Part shown: in pieces, positions 18,167-26,684 of the stretch
Numbering within the stretch: position 1 is the stretch's first letter
Layout of the letters: each line of letters opens with the position of its first letter
Source of the DNA: Leucobacter luti
GTDB taxonomy: Bacteria; Actinomycetota; Actinomycetes; Actinomycetales; Microbacteriaceae
Length of the DNA: 64,000 nt
Reading direction: 5' to 3'
NCBI RefSeq assembly: GCF_004217175.1
Contig: NZ_SHKI01000005.1
Coordinates: 62,001 to 126,000, forward strand
Made by a program: the position numbers and the translations under genes
Notes under the pieces: generated by a model
Database searches by the model: none
Told to the model about the DNA's origin: nothing
The model's input: the letters and a program-made list of their open reading frames with translations, nothing else

Positions 18167-20455
18167 TTGCCCAGACCACACCGTCCGCTTGCAGTTCTCG
18201 CCGCTGGCGCGATCGGCGCAAGCTGCCTGGCCCTTGGGCCACTCACCGCCGCCGTCGCGGCACCGGGAGACTCGGGGGATCCGGCCGCCGGCATCCGCAT
18301 CACCGAGGTCGAGTCGAGCGGCGGCGTTCCGGGCGACTGGATCGAGCTGGAGAACGCTGGCGCCGCCCCGGCCGATCTCTCGGGCGTGGTGGTGAAAGAC
18401 AGCGACGACGGGCACGCGTTCGTGTTCCCCGCGGGCACCGTGGTCTCGCCGGGCGCCTTCCTCGTGCTCGACGAGCTCGACGCGGCCGGGGTGGGCGACT
18501 TCGATTTCGGGCTCGGCAAGGACGACGCGGTGCGGCTGTTCAGCGCTGCGGGCGAGCTGCTCGACTCGGTGAGCTGGGGGCCGCACGCCACGACCACGCT
18601 CGGGCTCACCGCGGCCGGGGAGTGGCGCGACACCCGGGAAGCAACGAAGGGCGCCCCGAACGTGTTCGACGCGCTTCCGGGCGCCGCGGCCGCGCTGCGC
18701 TTGAGCGAGGTCGACTCGCAGCCCGCCGACTGGGTCGAGCTGGTGAACACGGGCGCCGAGCCGCTCGATATCGCTGGCTACGAGCTGCGCGACAATTCAG
18801 ACGACCACAGCTGGCGCTTTCCGGCCGGCAGTGTGATCGCGGCGGGAGAGTACCTCGTTGTTGACGAGAACTCGGTGGGCCTGATCGGCGAGGCCACCGG
18901 CCTGTTCCGCGAGGCGATCGGCATCGGCAGCGCCGACCAGATCCGGCTCTTCGACCCGGCCGGGGCGCTCATCGACGACACCGGCGCTTGGAGCGGTCAC
19001 GCGATGATCGACGGTGACGCGGCGAAGGCGACGCTCGCGCGCTGCCAGCCCGGCACCGGACCGTTCGTGCTGGCCCACCCGACCCCGGGCGCGGCAAACC
19101 AGTGCGCTACGGACGACGGCGGTGGTGTGGAACAGCCGCCGCTGCTCACGAGCGTGTGGCCGGGACCGGCCGCCGCGACGGCCGTGGACACCACCCAGAT
19201 GTTCCTGGAGGACAGCTCCGGCCTCGACACGGAGGTGACCGCCGAGGGAGTGGTGCTGTGGGCCGTGGACAACGGCGAGGGCCGGTTCTGGAAACTCGAC
19301 GTCGCGGCGGACGGGACGGCGACGTTCGCGGACGGCTGGGCGGCGGGCAAGCGCGCGCGGTTCGCGAAGGACGCGGGGAACCCGGGCGCGGCCGGGCCGG
19401 ACACCGAGGGCATCACCGCCGCAAACGACGGCTTCGTGTACCTCGCCTCGGAACGCGATAACAGCGCGAAGGGCGTCAACTTCAACGTTGTACTGCAGAT
19501 CGACCCGACGGCACCGGGGCCCGACGTGGTGGCGAGCACCGAGTGGGACCTCACCGCACTGCTGCCGCAGGTCAGTGCAAACCTGGGCATCGAGGCGGTG
19601 GAGTGGGTTGCGGACGCGGATCTCGCCGGGAAACTCGTCGACGCGAACACGGGCGCCGGCTACGATCCGGCCGCCTACCCGCTCCACGGTGACGGCCTGT
19701 TCTTCGTCGCGGTTGAGGACGGCGGCCAGGTGTTTGCGTTTGCGCTCAACTCGGACGGCACCGCACAGCGCGTGGCCGAAGTGAAGCCCGGGCTGCCCGG
19801 GGTGATGGCCCTCGACTACGACACCGTGCTGGGCGGCCTCTGGGCGGTCTGCGACGACGGCTGTGACGGCGCCTCGGCGTTCATCACGCTGAACGGCACC
19901 GAGAGCCCCGAGGTGACGCACTACGCCCGCCCGGAGGGCCTCCCGAACACCAACAACGAGGGCTTCGCCACGGCCCCGGCCGAGCTGACGGCGACCGCGG
20001 CCCAGGCCGCTGCTGATCCCGGTGCCGCCGCCACGGTCGGTGGTGGCGCGGCTCGCGCCGCGGTGACCCCGGACACCCGCCCGGCGTGGTGGTTCACGGA
20101 CGGGGTGCAGACCGCAGCCCTGCACGTTGGTGCGCTGAACGTGGCTGCCGCGGAGATCCCCGGTGGCGGTACCGATGGAGGCACCGACGGCGGTACCGAC
20201 GGTGGCACCGACGGTGGGGTCGGGGGCGAACCCGGCGGCGTCGCCGTGCCGGATCCGGCCACGCGGCCCGCGGCCGCTGGGGACCCCAGTACGGCACCGG
20301 CGGCGCTCGCAATGACGGGCGCCAGTGCCGAGGGTCTTGGCATGCTCGCGGCCGCGGTCCTCACGCTCGTGGGTGGCGCCGCGATCGTGTTCGGGCGGCG
20401 CGGGGCGCGGGCCTCGGCCGCCGACACCTCCCGAATTCACGTGGTCGGGGAGTAG
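18167..20455 (+). CDS. Secreted LAxTG-anchored protein with two lamin-tail domains
   Basis: 762-residue exported protein. Residues 1-32 form a signal peptide (RPHRP, hydrophobic core, AVAAPG). Two lamin-tail-like domains follow (about 35-140 and 175-290), each with IRITEVESS or LRLSEVDSQ, WIELEN or WVELVN, and a LVLDE or LVVDE strand. Residues about 320-620 look like an SdiA-regulated/esterase-like phytase beta-propeller (DTEGITAANDGFVYLASER, GIEAVEWV, NTNNEGFA). A GTDG repeat linker is next, then LAMTG (714-718), a membrane segment and RRGAR, a sortase-E-type anchor. The TTG start is chosen because AAGGA sits six bases before it and the signal peptide begins there. Confidence 0.82.
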   Translation: MPRPHRPLAVLAAGAIGASCLALGPLTAAVAAPGDSGDPAAGIRITEVESSGGVPGDWIELENAGAAPADLSGVVVKDSDDGHAFVFPAGTVVSPGAFLVLDELDAAGVGDFDFGLGKDDAVRLFSAAGELLDSVSWGPHATTTLGLTAAGEWRDTREATKGAPNVFDALPGAAAALRLSEVDSQPADWVELVNTGAEPLDIAGYELRDNSDDHSWRFPAGSVIAAGEYLVVDENSVGLIGEATGLFREAIGIGSADQIRLFDPAGALIDDTGAWSGHAMIDGDAAKATLARCQPGTGPFVLAHPTPGAANQCATDDGGGVEQPPLLTSVWPGPAAATAVDTTQMFLEDSSGLDTEVTAEGVVLWAVDNGEGRFWKLDVAADGTATFADGWAAGKRARFAKDAGNPGAAGPDTEGITAANDGFVYLASERDNSAKGVNFNVVLQIDPTAPGPDVVASTEWDLTALLPQVSANLGIEAVEWVADADLAGKLVDANTGAGYDPAAYPLHGDGLFFVAVEDGGQVFAFALNSDGTAQRVAEVKPGLPGVMALDYDTVLGGLWAVCDDGCDGASAFITLNGTESPEVTHYARPEGLPNTNNEGFATAPAELTATAAQAAADPGAAATVGGGAARAAVTPDTRPAWWFTDGVQTAALHVGALNVAAAEIPGGGTDGGTDGGTDGGTDGGVGGEPGGVAVPDPATRPAAAGDPSTAPAALAMTGASAEGLGMLAAAVLTLVGGAAIVFGRRGARASAADTSRIHVVGE
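20165..20212 (+). repeat. 12-bp coding repeat (four units) in GTDG linker
   Basis: Four near-identical 12-base units (GGCGGTACCGAC type) encode the GTDG repeats between the propeller domain and the LAMTG anchor. In-frame repeat number can change without breaking the gene, so wall-spanning length could vary between strains. Confidence 0.8.
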
Positions 20456-20462
20456 CGCCGCG

Positions 20463-20518
20463 CACAGACGCCTCGGGGCGGTGCGGGAGAGATCCCGCAC
20501 CGCCCCGAGGCGTCTGTG
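20463..20518. terminator. 26-bp perfect-stem bidirectional terminator
   Basis: A perfect 26-bp stem (20463-20488 with 20493-20518) with a GAGA tetraloop fills the gap between the lamin-tail gene and converging dapD. It is GC-rich and lacks a T tract. Function is inferred from its position between two convergent stop codons. Confidence 0.8.
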
Positions 20519-20525
20519 GTGAGTG

Positions 20526-21482
20526 CTAGGCGTGCAGCGCCTCGTTGAGCACGATGCCGGAGCCCTCGCGCGGGAGCACCTCGACCGCACCCGTGCGCGA
20601 GTTGCGGCGGAACAGGAGCTTGGGCACGCCGGAGAGGTCCAGCGCCTTCACCTCCACTGCCTCGCCCGCCGAGTCCGCGGTGCCCTGCGGCAGGATCACC
20701 TTCGTGCCGGCGGTCACGTACAGGCCGGCCTCGACGACGCTGTCGTCGCCCAGGGAGATCCCGATCCCCGAGTTTGCGCCGAGCAGCGCCCGCTCGCCGA
20801 TCGTGATCCGCTGCGTGCCGCCGCCCGAGAGCGTGCCCATGATCGAGGCGCCGCCACCGATGTCGGAGCCGTTGCCCACCACAACGCCCTGCGAGATTCG
20901 GCCCTCCACCATCGACGCGCCGAGCGTGCCAGCGTTGAAGTTAATGAAGCCCTCGTGCATCACGGTTGTGCCCGGCGCGAGGTGCGCGCCGAGACGGACC
21001 CGCGACGCATCGGCGATGCGAACTCCGGCCGGAACCACGTAGTCGGTGAGCCGGGGGAACTTGTCGATGCCCACCGCGGTGACGCCGGCGCGCTTGAGCA
21101 GCGGCAGCCGGGCCGCGTATGCCTCGGGCTGCATGGGCCCCGCCGTGGTCCACGCGATGTTTGGCAGGAGGCCAAAGATCCCGTCGAGATTCAGCGAGTT
21201 GGGAAGCGCGAGGCAGTGCGAGAGCAGGTGGAGGCGCAGGTACGCGTCCTCGGTGGAGGCGGGTGCCGCGTCGAGATCGATCTCAACGTTGACGAAGCGC
21301 AGCTCGACGCCGCGCACCTCGTCGGCGCCGGTGAGGCCAGCGAGCTCGGCCGGGGCAATCCACGGATCGCGGTCGTCCGGGCGGCGACCCAGCGCGGGGG
21401 CGGGGAACCAAGCGTCAAGGGTGGTGCCGGCGGCGGCGAGCGTGGCGATTCCGGCGGCCCAGGCGTAACGAGTGTCAGTCAT
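20526..21482 (-). CDS. dapD: 2,3,4,5-tetrahydropyridine-2,6-dicarboxylate N-succinyltransferase
   Basis: 318-residue trimeric enzyme that commits tetrahydrodipicolinate to the succinylase route of lysine/DAP synthesis. The C-terminal half is a left-handed beta helix of hexapeptide repeats ([19 protein letters not shown] split over several turns, [28 protein letters not shown]). N-terminal domain marks are [14 protein letters not shown] and the [11 protein letters not shown] segment. The ATG at 21482 is preferred to a start 45 bases upstream: it is seven bases after TACGAT and gives MTDTRYAW, suggesting a leaderless message. Diverges from dapE. Confidence 0.95.
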   Translation of the reverse strand: MTDTRYAWAAGIATLAAAGTTLDAWFPAPALGRRPDDRDPWIAPAELAGLTGADEVRGVELRFVNVEIDLDAAPASTEDAYLRLHLLSHCLALPNSLNLDGIFGLLPNIAWTTAGPMQPEAYAARLPLLKRAGVTAVGIDKFPRLTDYVVPAGVRIADASRVRLGAHLAPGTTVMHEGFINFNAGTLGASMVEGRISQGVVVGNGSDIGGGASIMGTLSGGGTQRITIGERALLGANSGIGISLGDDSVVEAGLYVTAGTKVILPQGTADSAGEAVEVKALDLSGVPKLLFRRNSRTGAVEVLPREGSGIVLNEALHA

Positions 21483-21489
21483 GCCTGCA

Positions 21490-21495
21490 ATCGTA
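21490..21495 (-). promoter_or_regulatory. -10 TACGAT, leaderless layout, dapD
   Basis: On the minus strand TACGAT is followed by seven bases and the dapD ATG. With the dapE -10 at 21532 facing the other way, both promoters lie within a 61-bp divergent region and their -35 regions overlap near 21509-21518. Confidence 0.6.
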
Positions 21496-21531
21496 CCGGT
21501 GCCCGAAGTGCCGCCGGTCGCCCGCACGCCG

Positions 21532-21537
21532 TAGGCT
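21532..21537 (+). promoter_or_regulatory. -10 TAGGCT, leaderless layout, dapE
   Basis: TAGGCT, six bases, then the dapE GTG at 21544. No ribosome site is present upstream of the GTG. Confidence 0.6.
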
Positions 21538-21543
21538 GGTCGG

Positions 21544-22683
21544 GTGAGTATTCAGGAGACCCCGGCCAGCGCATCCGACCCGATCCTCGACCCCGCAGCG
21601 GGCCCGGTTGAACTGACCCGGCAGCTGTGCAACATCCACTCGGTGTCCGGCGACGAGCGCGCGATCGCCGACGAAGTTGAGGCGATGCTGCGCCGTCACG
21701 CCCCGCACCTGGCGATCACGCGCGACGGCGACACGATCATCGCCCGCACCGAGCTGGGGCGCGACCGCCGCGTCGCGATCGCCGGGCACCTCGACACCGT
21801 GCCCATCAACAACAATCTGCCCGTGCGCGACGAGACCGACCCGGAGACCGGCGCCGCCGTGATCTGGGGGCGCGGCACCGTCGATATGAAGGCCGGTGTG
21901 GCCGTGCAGCTCGCGCTCGCGGTGGAGCTCGTGGCCCCCGCCGTCGACGTGACCTGGGTCTGGTACGACCACGAGGAGGTGGCGTCAGATCTGAGCGGGC
22001 TCGGCCGCGCGATGCGCAACCACCCCGAGCTGTTCGCCGCCGACTTCGCGATTCTGGGCGAGCCGTCGAACGGCACGATCGAGGGCGGCTGCAACGGGAC
22101 GCTCCGCGCACGGGTCGAGCTGCACGGTACGCGCGCGCACTCCGCGCGGAGCTGGATGGGGGTCAACGCAATCCACCGGGCCGGGGCGCTGCTCGCGCGT
22201 CTCGCGGCATACGAAGCGGAGCGCGTGGTCGTCGATGGACTCGAATACCGCGAGGGGCTCAACGCCGTGCGCATCGACGGGGGCGTCGCCGGGAACGTGA
22301 TCCCGGACCGCTGCTGCATCGAGGTGAACTACCGCTTTGCGCCGAGCCGATCCGCCGACGAGGCCGTCGCGTTCGTGCGCGACTTCTTCGTCGACGCGGA
22401 CGCCGTTGAAATCGTGGACCTGTCGCCCGGCGCGCGGCCCGGCCTCGACGCGCCCCTCGCGCAGCGCTTCGTAGCCGCGGTGGGGCAGGAGCCCACCGCG
22501 AAGCTCGGCTGGACCGACGTGTCGCGGTTTTCCGCGCTCGGAATCCCCGCCGTGAACTTCGGTCCAGGCAACGCCCTGCTCGCTCACGCCGACGACGAGC
22601 GGGTCCCCGTGGGCCAGATCGAATCGAGCTTTTCGGCGCTGCGCGCCTGGCTTTCCGCGGCTCAAGAACCGCTCGCGAAGTAA
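21544..22683 (+). CDS. dapE: Succinyl-diaminopimelate desuccinylase
   Basis: 379-residue M20-family zinc hydrolase that removes succinate from N-succinyl-LL-DAP. Metal and catalytic sites: GHLDTVP (His and catalytic Asp), GTVDMKAG (bridging Asp), DHEEV (general base Glu), [14 protein letters not shown] (Glu/Asp ligand region) and the last His in LLAHADDE. The dimerisation domain lies at about 180-290 ([15 protein letters not shown]). GTG start, probably leaderless. Together with dapC and dapD this window covers three successive steps of the pathway. Confidence 0.94.
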   Translation: MSIQETPASASDPILDPAAGPVELTRQLCNIHSVSGDERAIADEVEAMLRRHAPHLAITRDGDTIIARTELGRDRRVAIAGHLDTVPINNNLPVRDETDPETGAAVIWGRGTVDMKAGVAVQLALAVELVAPAVDVTWVWYDHEEVASDLSGLGRAMRNHPELFAADFAILGEPSNGTIEGGCNGTLRARVELHGTRAHSARSWMGVNAIHRAGALLARLAAYEAERVVVDGLEYREGLNAVRIDGGVAGNVIPDRCCIEVNYRFAPSRSADEAVAFVRDFFVDADAVEIVDLSPGARPGLDAPLAQRFVAAVGQEPTAKLGWTDVSRFSALGIPAVNFGPGNALLAHADDERVPVGQIESSFSALRAWLSAAQEPLAK

Positions 22684-22724
22684 CGTCGCGTCCTCGCGAT
22701 TCGGTTTGCTCCGCCGAAGCACGA

Positions 22725-22730
22725 TAAAAT
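22725..22730 (+). promoter_or_regulatory. -10-like TAAAAT upstream of DUF3117 gene
   Basis: TAAAAT lies 34 bases before the ATG, leaving a leader with a GCGAGGAGG ribosome site. It is the most AT-rich stretch in the vicinity. The -35 is weak. Confidence 0.45.
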
Positions 22731-22764
22731 GGGCCTGAACCACCAAACTATGCGAGGAGGCGTC

Positions 22765-22938
22765 ATGGCTGCAATGAAACCGAGGACTGGGGATGGACCC
22801 ATGGAGGCGGTACGTGAAAGCAGGCTGATCGTCGTGCGGGTACCGCTCGAGGGCGGCGGACGTCTCGTCGTGTCGGTCAATGACCAGGAAGCGGCGGAAC
22901 TGCGAGACGTGCTCGCTGGTGTGCTCGACGGCAAGTAG
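22765..22938 (+). CDS. DUF3117 family small protein (57 aa)
   Basis: Short soluble protein found across Actinobacteria, function unknown. It has the invariant start MAAMKPRTGDGPMEAVRESR and then a beta-rich half (LIVVRVPLEGGGRLVVSV) and NDQEAAELRDVLAGVL. The ATG is chosen by the GAGGAGG ribosome site six bases upstream and the conserved N-terminus; the open frame 12 codons further upstream is not supported. Followed by a terminator, so it is a single-gene unit. Confidence 0.92.
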   Translation: MAAMKPRTGDGPMEAVRESRLIVVRVPLEGGGRLVVSVNDQEAAELRDVLAGVLDGK

Positions 22939-22971
22939 CCGTTCGCAGACCACACCCCGAAATACCACAGC

Positions 22972-23003
22972 AACCCCGCCCCTCTCTCGAGAGGTGCGGG
23001 GTT
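22972..23003 (+). terminator. Terminator after DUF3117 gene
   Basis: AACCCCGC pairs with GCGGGGTT, extended by CCTC/GAGG around a 6-base loop with one mismatch, followed by TTC. Standard rho-independent shape. Confidence 0.7.
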
Positions 23004-23299
23004 TCGTGCGTCTGGGCTCGGCGGCCCGCGGGCGGCGCCCGGCTCTCAGCACCCGGGGTCCGGCGCCGGGTGGCGAAGGCGCGAACTGCCTACCTCGCCC
23101 GCCCCAGGCCGACGCAGGGGCGCAGCCCGATCCGGAGTTGTGTGGACAACTGAACGGCGTGTGACCCCGCGGCGAAAGCTGCGTGACGGCGACGCGTGTC
23201 CCCGCGAGTGGAGGCGCGCGCTCGGAGACTTGAAGACGGTGCGGCCCGGACGGGCGGCACCCGTCCACAACTTCTCTAGACACCTTGGAGTGACTCACC
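23004..23299. other. 296-bp intergenic region upstream of the phosphodiesterase gene
   Basis: No gene is supported. It contains AGTTGT-GTGG-ACAACT (23136-23151), a perfect palindrome that includes TGTGGACAA, the complement of the actinobacterial DnaA-box form TTGTCCACA, and a related GTCCACAACTT near 23264-23274. The TTGGAGTG ribosome site of the next gene is at the end. Confidence 0.5.
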
Positions 23300-25411
23300 G
23301 TGAGGAAACACGCAATCGCGGCCGCCGTTGGCGCCGTCGCGCTGGGGGTGACCGGCGTCTGCGCCGGAATCGCACCCGCTGCACAGGCAACGACCGAGCC
23401 GGCCGCCGCGCCGAAGACCCTCGTAATCGGCGTTGACGGGGCCGCGTTCGACGCCATGGCCGGCGCCGCAATGCCAAACGTCCAGGCGCTGCAGGCCGGC
23501 GGCCTCACCGCCGCGAGCAACCTGCCCGGCAACCCGATGGCCCCCACCGTGTACGGACCTGGCTGGTCAACGATCGCGACCGGCGTCTGGCCCGACAAGC
23601 ACGGGGTATCGGACAACAACTTCACTGCGCCGATGTTTGCGCAGTACCCCGACTACCTGAGCCGGATTGAGGCCGCGGCGCCCGCGCGCGGTACGGCGGT
23701 GATCGGCACCTGGGGTCCGATCTCGACCACGATCTTCGGATCCGGCGTTGACCTGCGCGTGCAGGGCGCCGGCGACGTCGACACGACCGCGCGGGCGGTC
23801 GCGGAGCTGCAGCGCCCCGAGACCGACGACGTGTTCGTGCACCTCGACGAGGTGGACGGGGACGGGCACGCGTCCGGGTCGAGCTCCGCCGCCTACCGCG
23901 ACGCGCTCGCCGTCGCGGACGCACAGATCGGGCAGATGGTCGCCGCCGTGCAGGCGCGGGCAGGCTACGCGGCGGAAGACTGGCTGATTCTCGTGACTTC
24001 CGACCACGGGCACACCCCGGGCGGCGGGCACGGCGGGGCGACGAAGCTCGAACGCAAGACCTACGTGATTGCACAGGGAGCGGAGTTCGCGCCGGGTACC
24101 GTGCGTCACGACGTGCGCATTTCGGACATCGCCCCAACGGTTCTCGCGCACACCGGCATCGCCCGCGACGCGGCTTGGGAACTCGACGGTGCCGCCGTCA
24201 CCGACCTCGTTGCCGACGATTTCGACGCACTGCGCCCGCAGCTGCGCACCGCGGTGAACGAGACGGGGCCGGGCCAACTGCTCGGCTGGACCGACGTGGC
24301 GCCGGCGGGCTGGGAGATCGACAACTCGCGGATGCCCACGGGGGGCGCGCCCGAATTTCGGGGGTGGACCTTCATGACCGACGACTTCTTCTCAAACGTG
24401 GAGCTCGGCCAGCACCGCGAGAACAACGTGCGCTCGCGCGACGTATTTGCGGTCGCCGATTCCGACGAGTGGGCGGACGTGAGCCCGCGCGGTGGCAACA
24501 CGTTCGACTCGACGCTCGTGAGCCCCGCCTACGAGCTGAACGGGGCGGCGACGGCCGATGTCTCGTTCGTCTCCGACTACGCTGTTGACGGTCCGCAGGG
24601 CGCCACCGTGTGGGCCACCTTTGACGAGGAGTCCGGCCTGCCCCGCCAGAAACTGGTTGAGTACCAGGCCGACGGTACCCGCGAGAACCCCGTGAACGCG
24701 ATCGAGCGGGTCGCGGTCGAGCTGCCGCGCACGGCGGCGGGGGCGCTGCCGCGCACCATAAGCCTGCAGTTCTCGTACTCGGGCAACAACAGCGCGTTCT
24801 GGGTGATCGACCAGGTGCGGTTCAGCCAGCCAGACGCTCCCGCGGTGCCCGCAACGCTCACACTCTCGGCGCCCGCTGTCGCCGCGGGCGGCGCGGTGAC
24901 CGTCACGGGGACAGGGTTTGCCGCGGGGGAGAGCCTCGCCGTGGAACTCCGCTCCACGCCCCGATCGCTCGGCGCTCTCACCGCGGACGCGTCTGGCGCG
25001 TTCGCTCAGGAGCTGCAGATCCCCGCGGATACCGCCGCCGGCGAGCACACCCTCGCGGTGCTCCGGGCGGACGGTGCAGAGGTGACGCACGCGCTGACAG
25101 TGACCGCCGCAGTCGGACCGGGCACTGATCCGGGCACTGATCCGGGCACTGATCCGGGCACCGATCCGGGTACCGACCCCGGGACCACGCCCGGCACTGA
25201 CGGGGGGACCGCTCCGGACGTCGAATCCGGGCAGCACCCGGACGCCACGCCCGCGGGTGCGACGAACGGCGCCAAGCTCGCGGTCACCGGCGGCGACCCG
25301 GCCCCGGTCGCGCTGCTCTGGAGCGCGCTCGCCGCGGTACTCGTTGGCGCGGGGACGGTATTGGCGGTGCGGCTGCGCCGCCATCGCGTCGCCGCGTCTC
25401 GCACCGAGTAG
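23300..25411 (+). CDS. Secreted LAxTG-anchored alkaline phosphatase superfamily protein
   Basis: 703 residues. The signal peptide is about 1-30 (RKH, hydrophobic core, AQA). A type I phosphodiesterase/nucleotide pyrophosphatase-like domain (about 35-300) has VIGVDGA (metal Asp), the nucleophile region YGPGWSTIATGVWPDKHG, HLDEVDGDGH (metal Asp/His) and TSDHGHTPGGGHGG (Asp-His-His). A beta-sandwich follows (about 310-505), then an Ig-like domain (505-600), a GTDP repeat, LAVTG (660-664), a membrane helix and RLRRHR, a sortase-E-type anchor. The GTG start follows TTGGAGTGACTCACC. Substrate is unknown; phosphate or nucleotide scavenging at the cell wall is plausible. Confidence 0.85.
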   Translation: MRKHAIAAAVGAVALGVTGVCAGIAPAAQATTEPAAAPKTLVIGVDGAAFDAMAGAAMPNVQALQAGGLTAASNLPGNPMAPTVYGPGWSTIATGVWPDKHGVSDNNFTAPMFAQYPDYLSRIEAAAPARGTAVIGTWGPISTTIFGSGVDLRVQGAGDVDTTARAVAELQRPETDDVFVHLDEVDGDGHASGSSSAAYRDALAVADAQIGQMVAAVQARAGYAAEDWLILVTSDHGHTPGGGHGGATKLERKTYVIAQGAEFAPGTVRHDVRISDIAPTVLAHTGIARDAAWELDGAAVTDLVADDFDALRPQLRTAVNETGPGQLLGWTDVAPAGWEIDNSRMPTGGAPEFRGWTFMTDDFFSNVELGQHRENNVRSRDVFAVADSDEWADVSPRGGNTFDSTLVSPAYELNGAATADVSFVSDYAVDGPQGATVWATFDEESGLPRQKLVEYQADGTRENPVNAIERVAVELPRTAAGALPRTISLQFSYSGNNSAFWVIDQVRFSQPDAPAVPATLTLSAPAVAAGGAVTVTGTGFAAGESLAVELRSTPRSLGALTADASGAFAQELQIPADTAAGEHTLAVLRADGAEVTHALTVTAAVGPGTDPGTDPGTDPGTDPGTDPGTTPGTDGGTAPDVESGQHPDATPAGATNGAKLAVTGGDPAPVALLWSALAAVLVGAGTVLAVRLRRHRVAASRTE
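25118..25201 (+). repeat. 12-bp coding tandem repeat (seven units)
   Basis: Units of CCGGGCACTGAT type; the first three are identical and the rest diverge. They encode the GTDP linker before the LAVTG anchor, a parallel to the GTDG linker in the lamin-tail protein. Such repeats may vary in number by slippage. Confidence 0.85.
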
Positions 25412-25417
25412 GTGAAC

Positions 25418-25459
25418 CACGTCGCCCCGCGCCTCGGATGCGAGGCGCGGGGCGACGTG
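25418..25459. terminator. 19-bp perfect-stem bidirectional terminator
   Basis: The stem 25418-25436 with 25441-25459 and a 4-base loop lies between the phosphodiesterase gene and the converging O-methyltransferase gene. Confidence 0.78.
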
Positions 25460-25478
25460 TGCCGGTGTGGTGGTGACG

Positions 25479-26111
25479 CTAGCCGTCGAGGCGCACCAGC
25501 GTCAGAAGTCCGTCGCCCGCGGGGGAGAGCATCGGTGCAATCGCCGGGGACTCGGCGACCAGCGTGAGGAGATCGCGCACCGCCTGGGTCTCGGCGTCGC
25601 GCGCGGCGGGATCCGGCACGCGGCCGTGGGCGAACGCTCCGGGGACCACGATGCAGCCGCCCTGGCGCACGATGCCGAGCGCGTACTCGAAGTGCTCAAG
25701 CAGCTGTGTCGGGTCCGCGTTGAGGAGCACCAGATCGTACGAGGCAAGGTTGAGGCGGGGCATCACGTGCCGCGCGTCGCCCTCGATGGTGCGCAGCCGC
25801 GCTGCCGGAATCCCCGCCTCTGCGAAGACCGCCCGCGCCTCGCGCAGGTGCTCGGGTTCGATCTCGATCGTGGTGAGCGTCGCCTCCGGCGCGTGCCGGA
25901 GCAGCGAGAGTCCGCTGACGCCGACGCCGGTGCCCACCTCGCAGATCGCTTGCGCGCGGGTGAGCACGGCCAGCCCCGAGAGCTGCGCACCGATTGAGCG
26001 GCTGACCGGTTCGATCCCGAGTTCGAGGGAGAGCCGGCGCGCACGGACGAGCGCTTCGGTCTCGCCCGGGTACTGTTCGGCATACTGCCAGTTGCGTTCG
26101 AGCTTGCTCAC
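25479..26111 (-). CDS. O-methyltransferase, class I SAM-dependent
   Basis: 210-residue soluble enzyme of the catechol/caffeoyl-CoA O-methyltransferase family 3 type. SAM motif I is CEVGTGVGVSGL (about residues 58-69), motif II is TTIEIEPEHLREAR, and YDLVLLNADPTQ is the metal/catalytic Asp region. Substrate unknown. The GTG at 26111 follows GGAGGG; the open frame runs further upstream but without a ribosome site. Position before tatB, divergent, is common in actinobacteria. Confidence is high for the class and low for substrate. Confidence 0.87.
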   Translation of the reverse strand: MSKLERNWQYAEQYPGETEALVRARRLSLELGIEPVSRSIGAQLSGLAVLTRAQAICEVGTGVGVSGLSLLRHAPEATLTTIEIEPEHLREARAVFAEAGIPAARLRTIEGDARHVMPRLNLASYDLVLLNADPTQLLEHFEYALGIVRQGGCIVVPGAFAHGRVPDPAARDAETQAVRDLLTLVAESPAIAPMLSPAGDGLLTLVRLDG

Positions 26112-26279
26112 GATTCCCTCCGAAGTGATGCGCGTCGATCCGGAACTCCGGTGTTCCCGGTGACCCCGCTCGCGCGCTCTCCCTAGCGTAGAGCCAGTGG
26201 GAGGCGACCCGGCAGCTCCCACGCGAGCACGGCACGATTTTGTAGACACGTGTTCCACCCCTTGGTGTGCGGCGAGCGC

Positions 26280-26285
26280 TACGAT
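26280..26285 (+). promoter_or_regulatory. -10-like TACGAT just before tatB
   Basis: TACGAT is eight bases before the tatB ATG at 26294. The spacing is one base longer than the leaderless genes elsewhere in the window, so a leader of zero to two bases is possible. Confidence 0.45.
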
Positions 26286-26293
26286 GGTCTGCA

Positions 26294-26668
26294 ATGGGAC
26301 TCACAATCGACAAGATCCTGGTGATCATGGTGATCGCCCTGTTTGTGCTGGGTCCAGAGCGCCTGCCGGTGTACGCGAAGAAGCTTGGTGAGCTGGTGCG
26401 CAGCATCAAACGCATGGCCGACGGCGCGAAGGATCGGCTCAAGGACGAGATGGGGCCGGAGTTCGACGAGGTCGACTGGCGTCAGCTCGATCCGCGACAG
26501 TACGACCCGCGACGGATCATCCGCGACGCCCTGGTCGAGGATGAGCGCGAGGCGCACGCCGAGGCGCGCCGCACCAGAGTTGCGGAGTCCGCCGCCCGGC
26601 GCGCGTCCGTGGCCGCGGCCGCGGGACTCCCGGAGGGTGGGCTCTTCTTCGACGAGGAGGCAACATGA
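26294..26668 (+). CDS. tatB: Sec-independent translocase protein TatB
   Basis: 124-residue membrane protein of the twin-arginine export system. It has one N-terminal membrane segment (about 3-17, IDKILVIMVIALFVLGPERLP) with the conserved GPERLP hinge, then an amphipathic helix (LGELVRSIKRMADGAKDRL) and a charged tail. The ELP/ERLP form and tail length indicate TatB rather than TatA. The ATG is taken at MGLTIDK. tatA and tatC are not in the window, as usual in actinobacteria, where tatB stands apart. Confidence 0.88.
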   Translation: MGLTIDKILVIMVIALFVLGPERLPVYAKKLGELVRSIKRMADGAKDRLKDEMGPEFDEVDWRQLDPRQYDPRRIIRDALVEDEREAHAEARRTRVAESAARRASVAAAAGLPEGGLFFDEEAT

Positions 26669-26684
26669 GCGCGGGGGAAATCGC

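Noticed and set aside
25118..25201. Possible CRISPR-like tandem array
   Set aside because: Units are 12 bp, in frame and encode a GTDP linker; no spacers.
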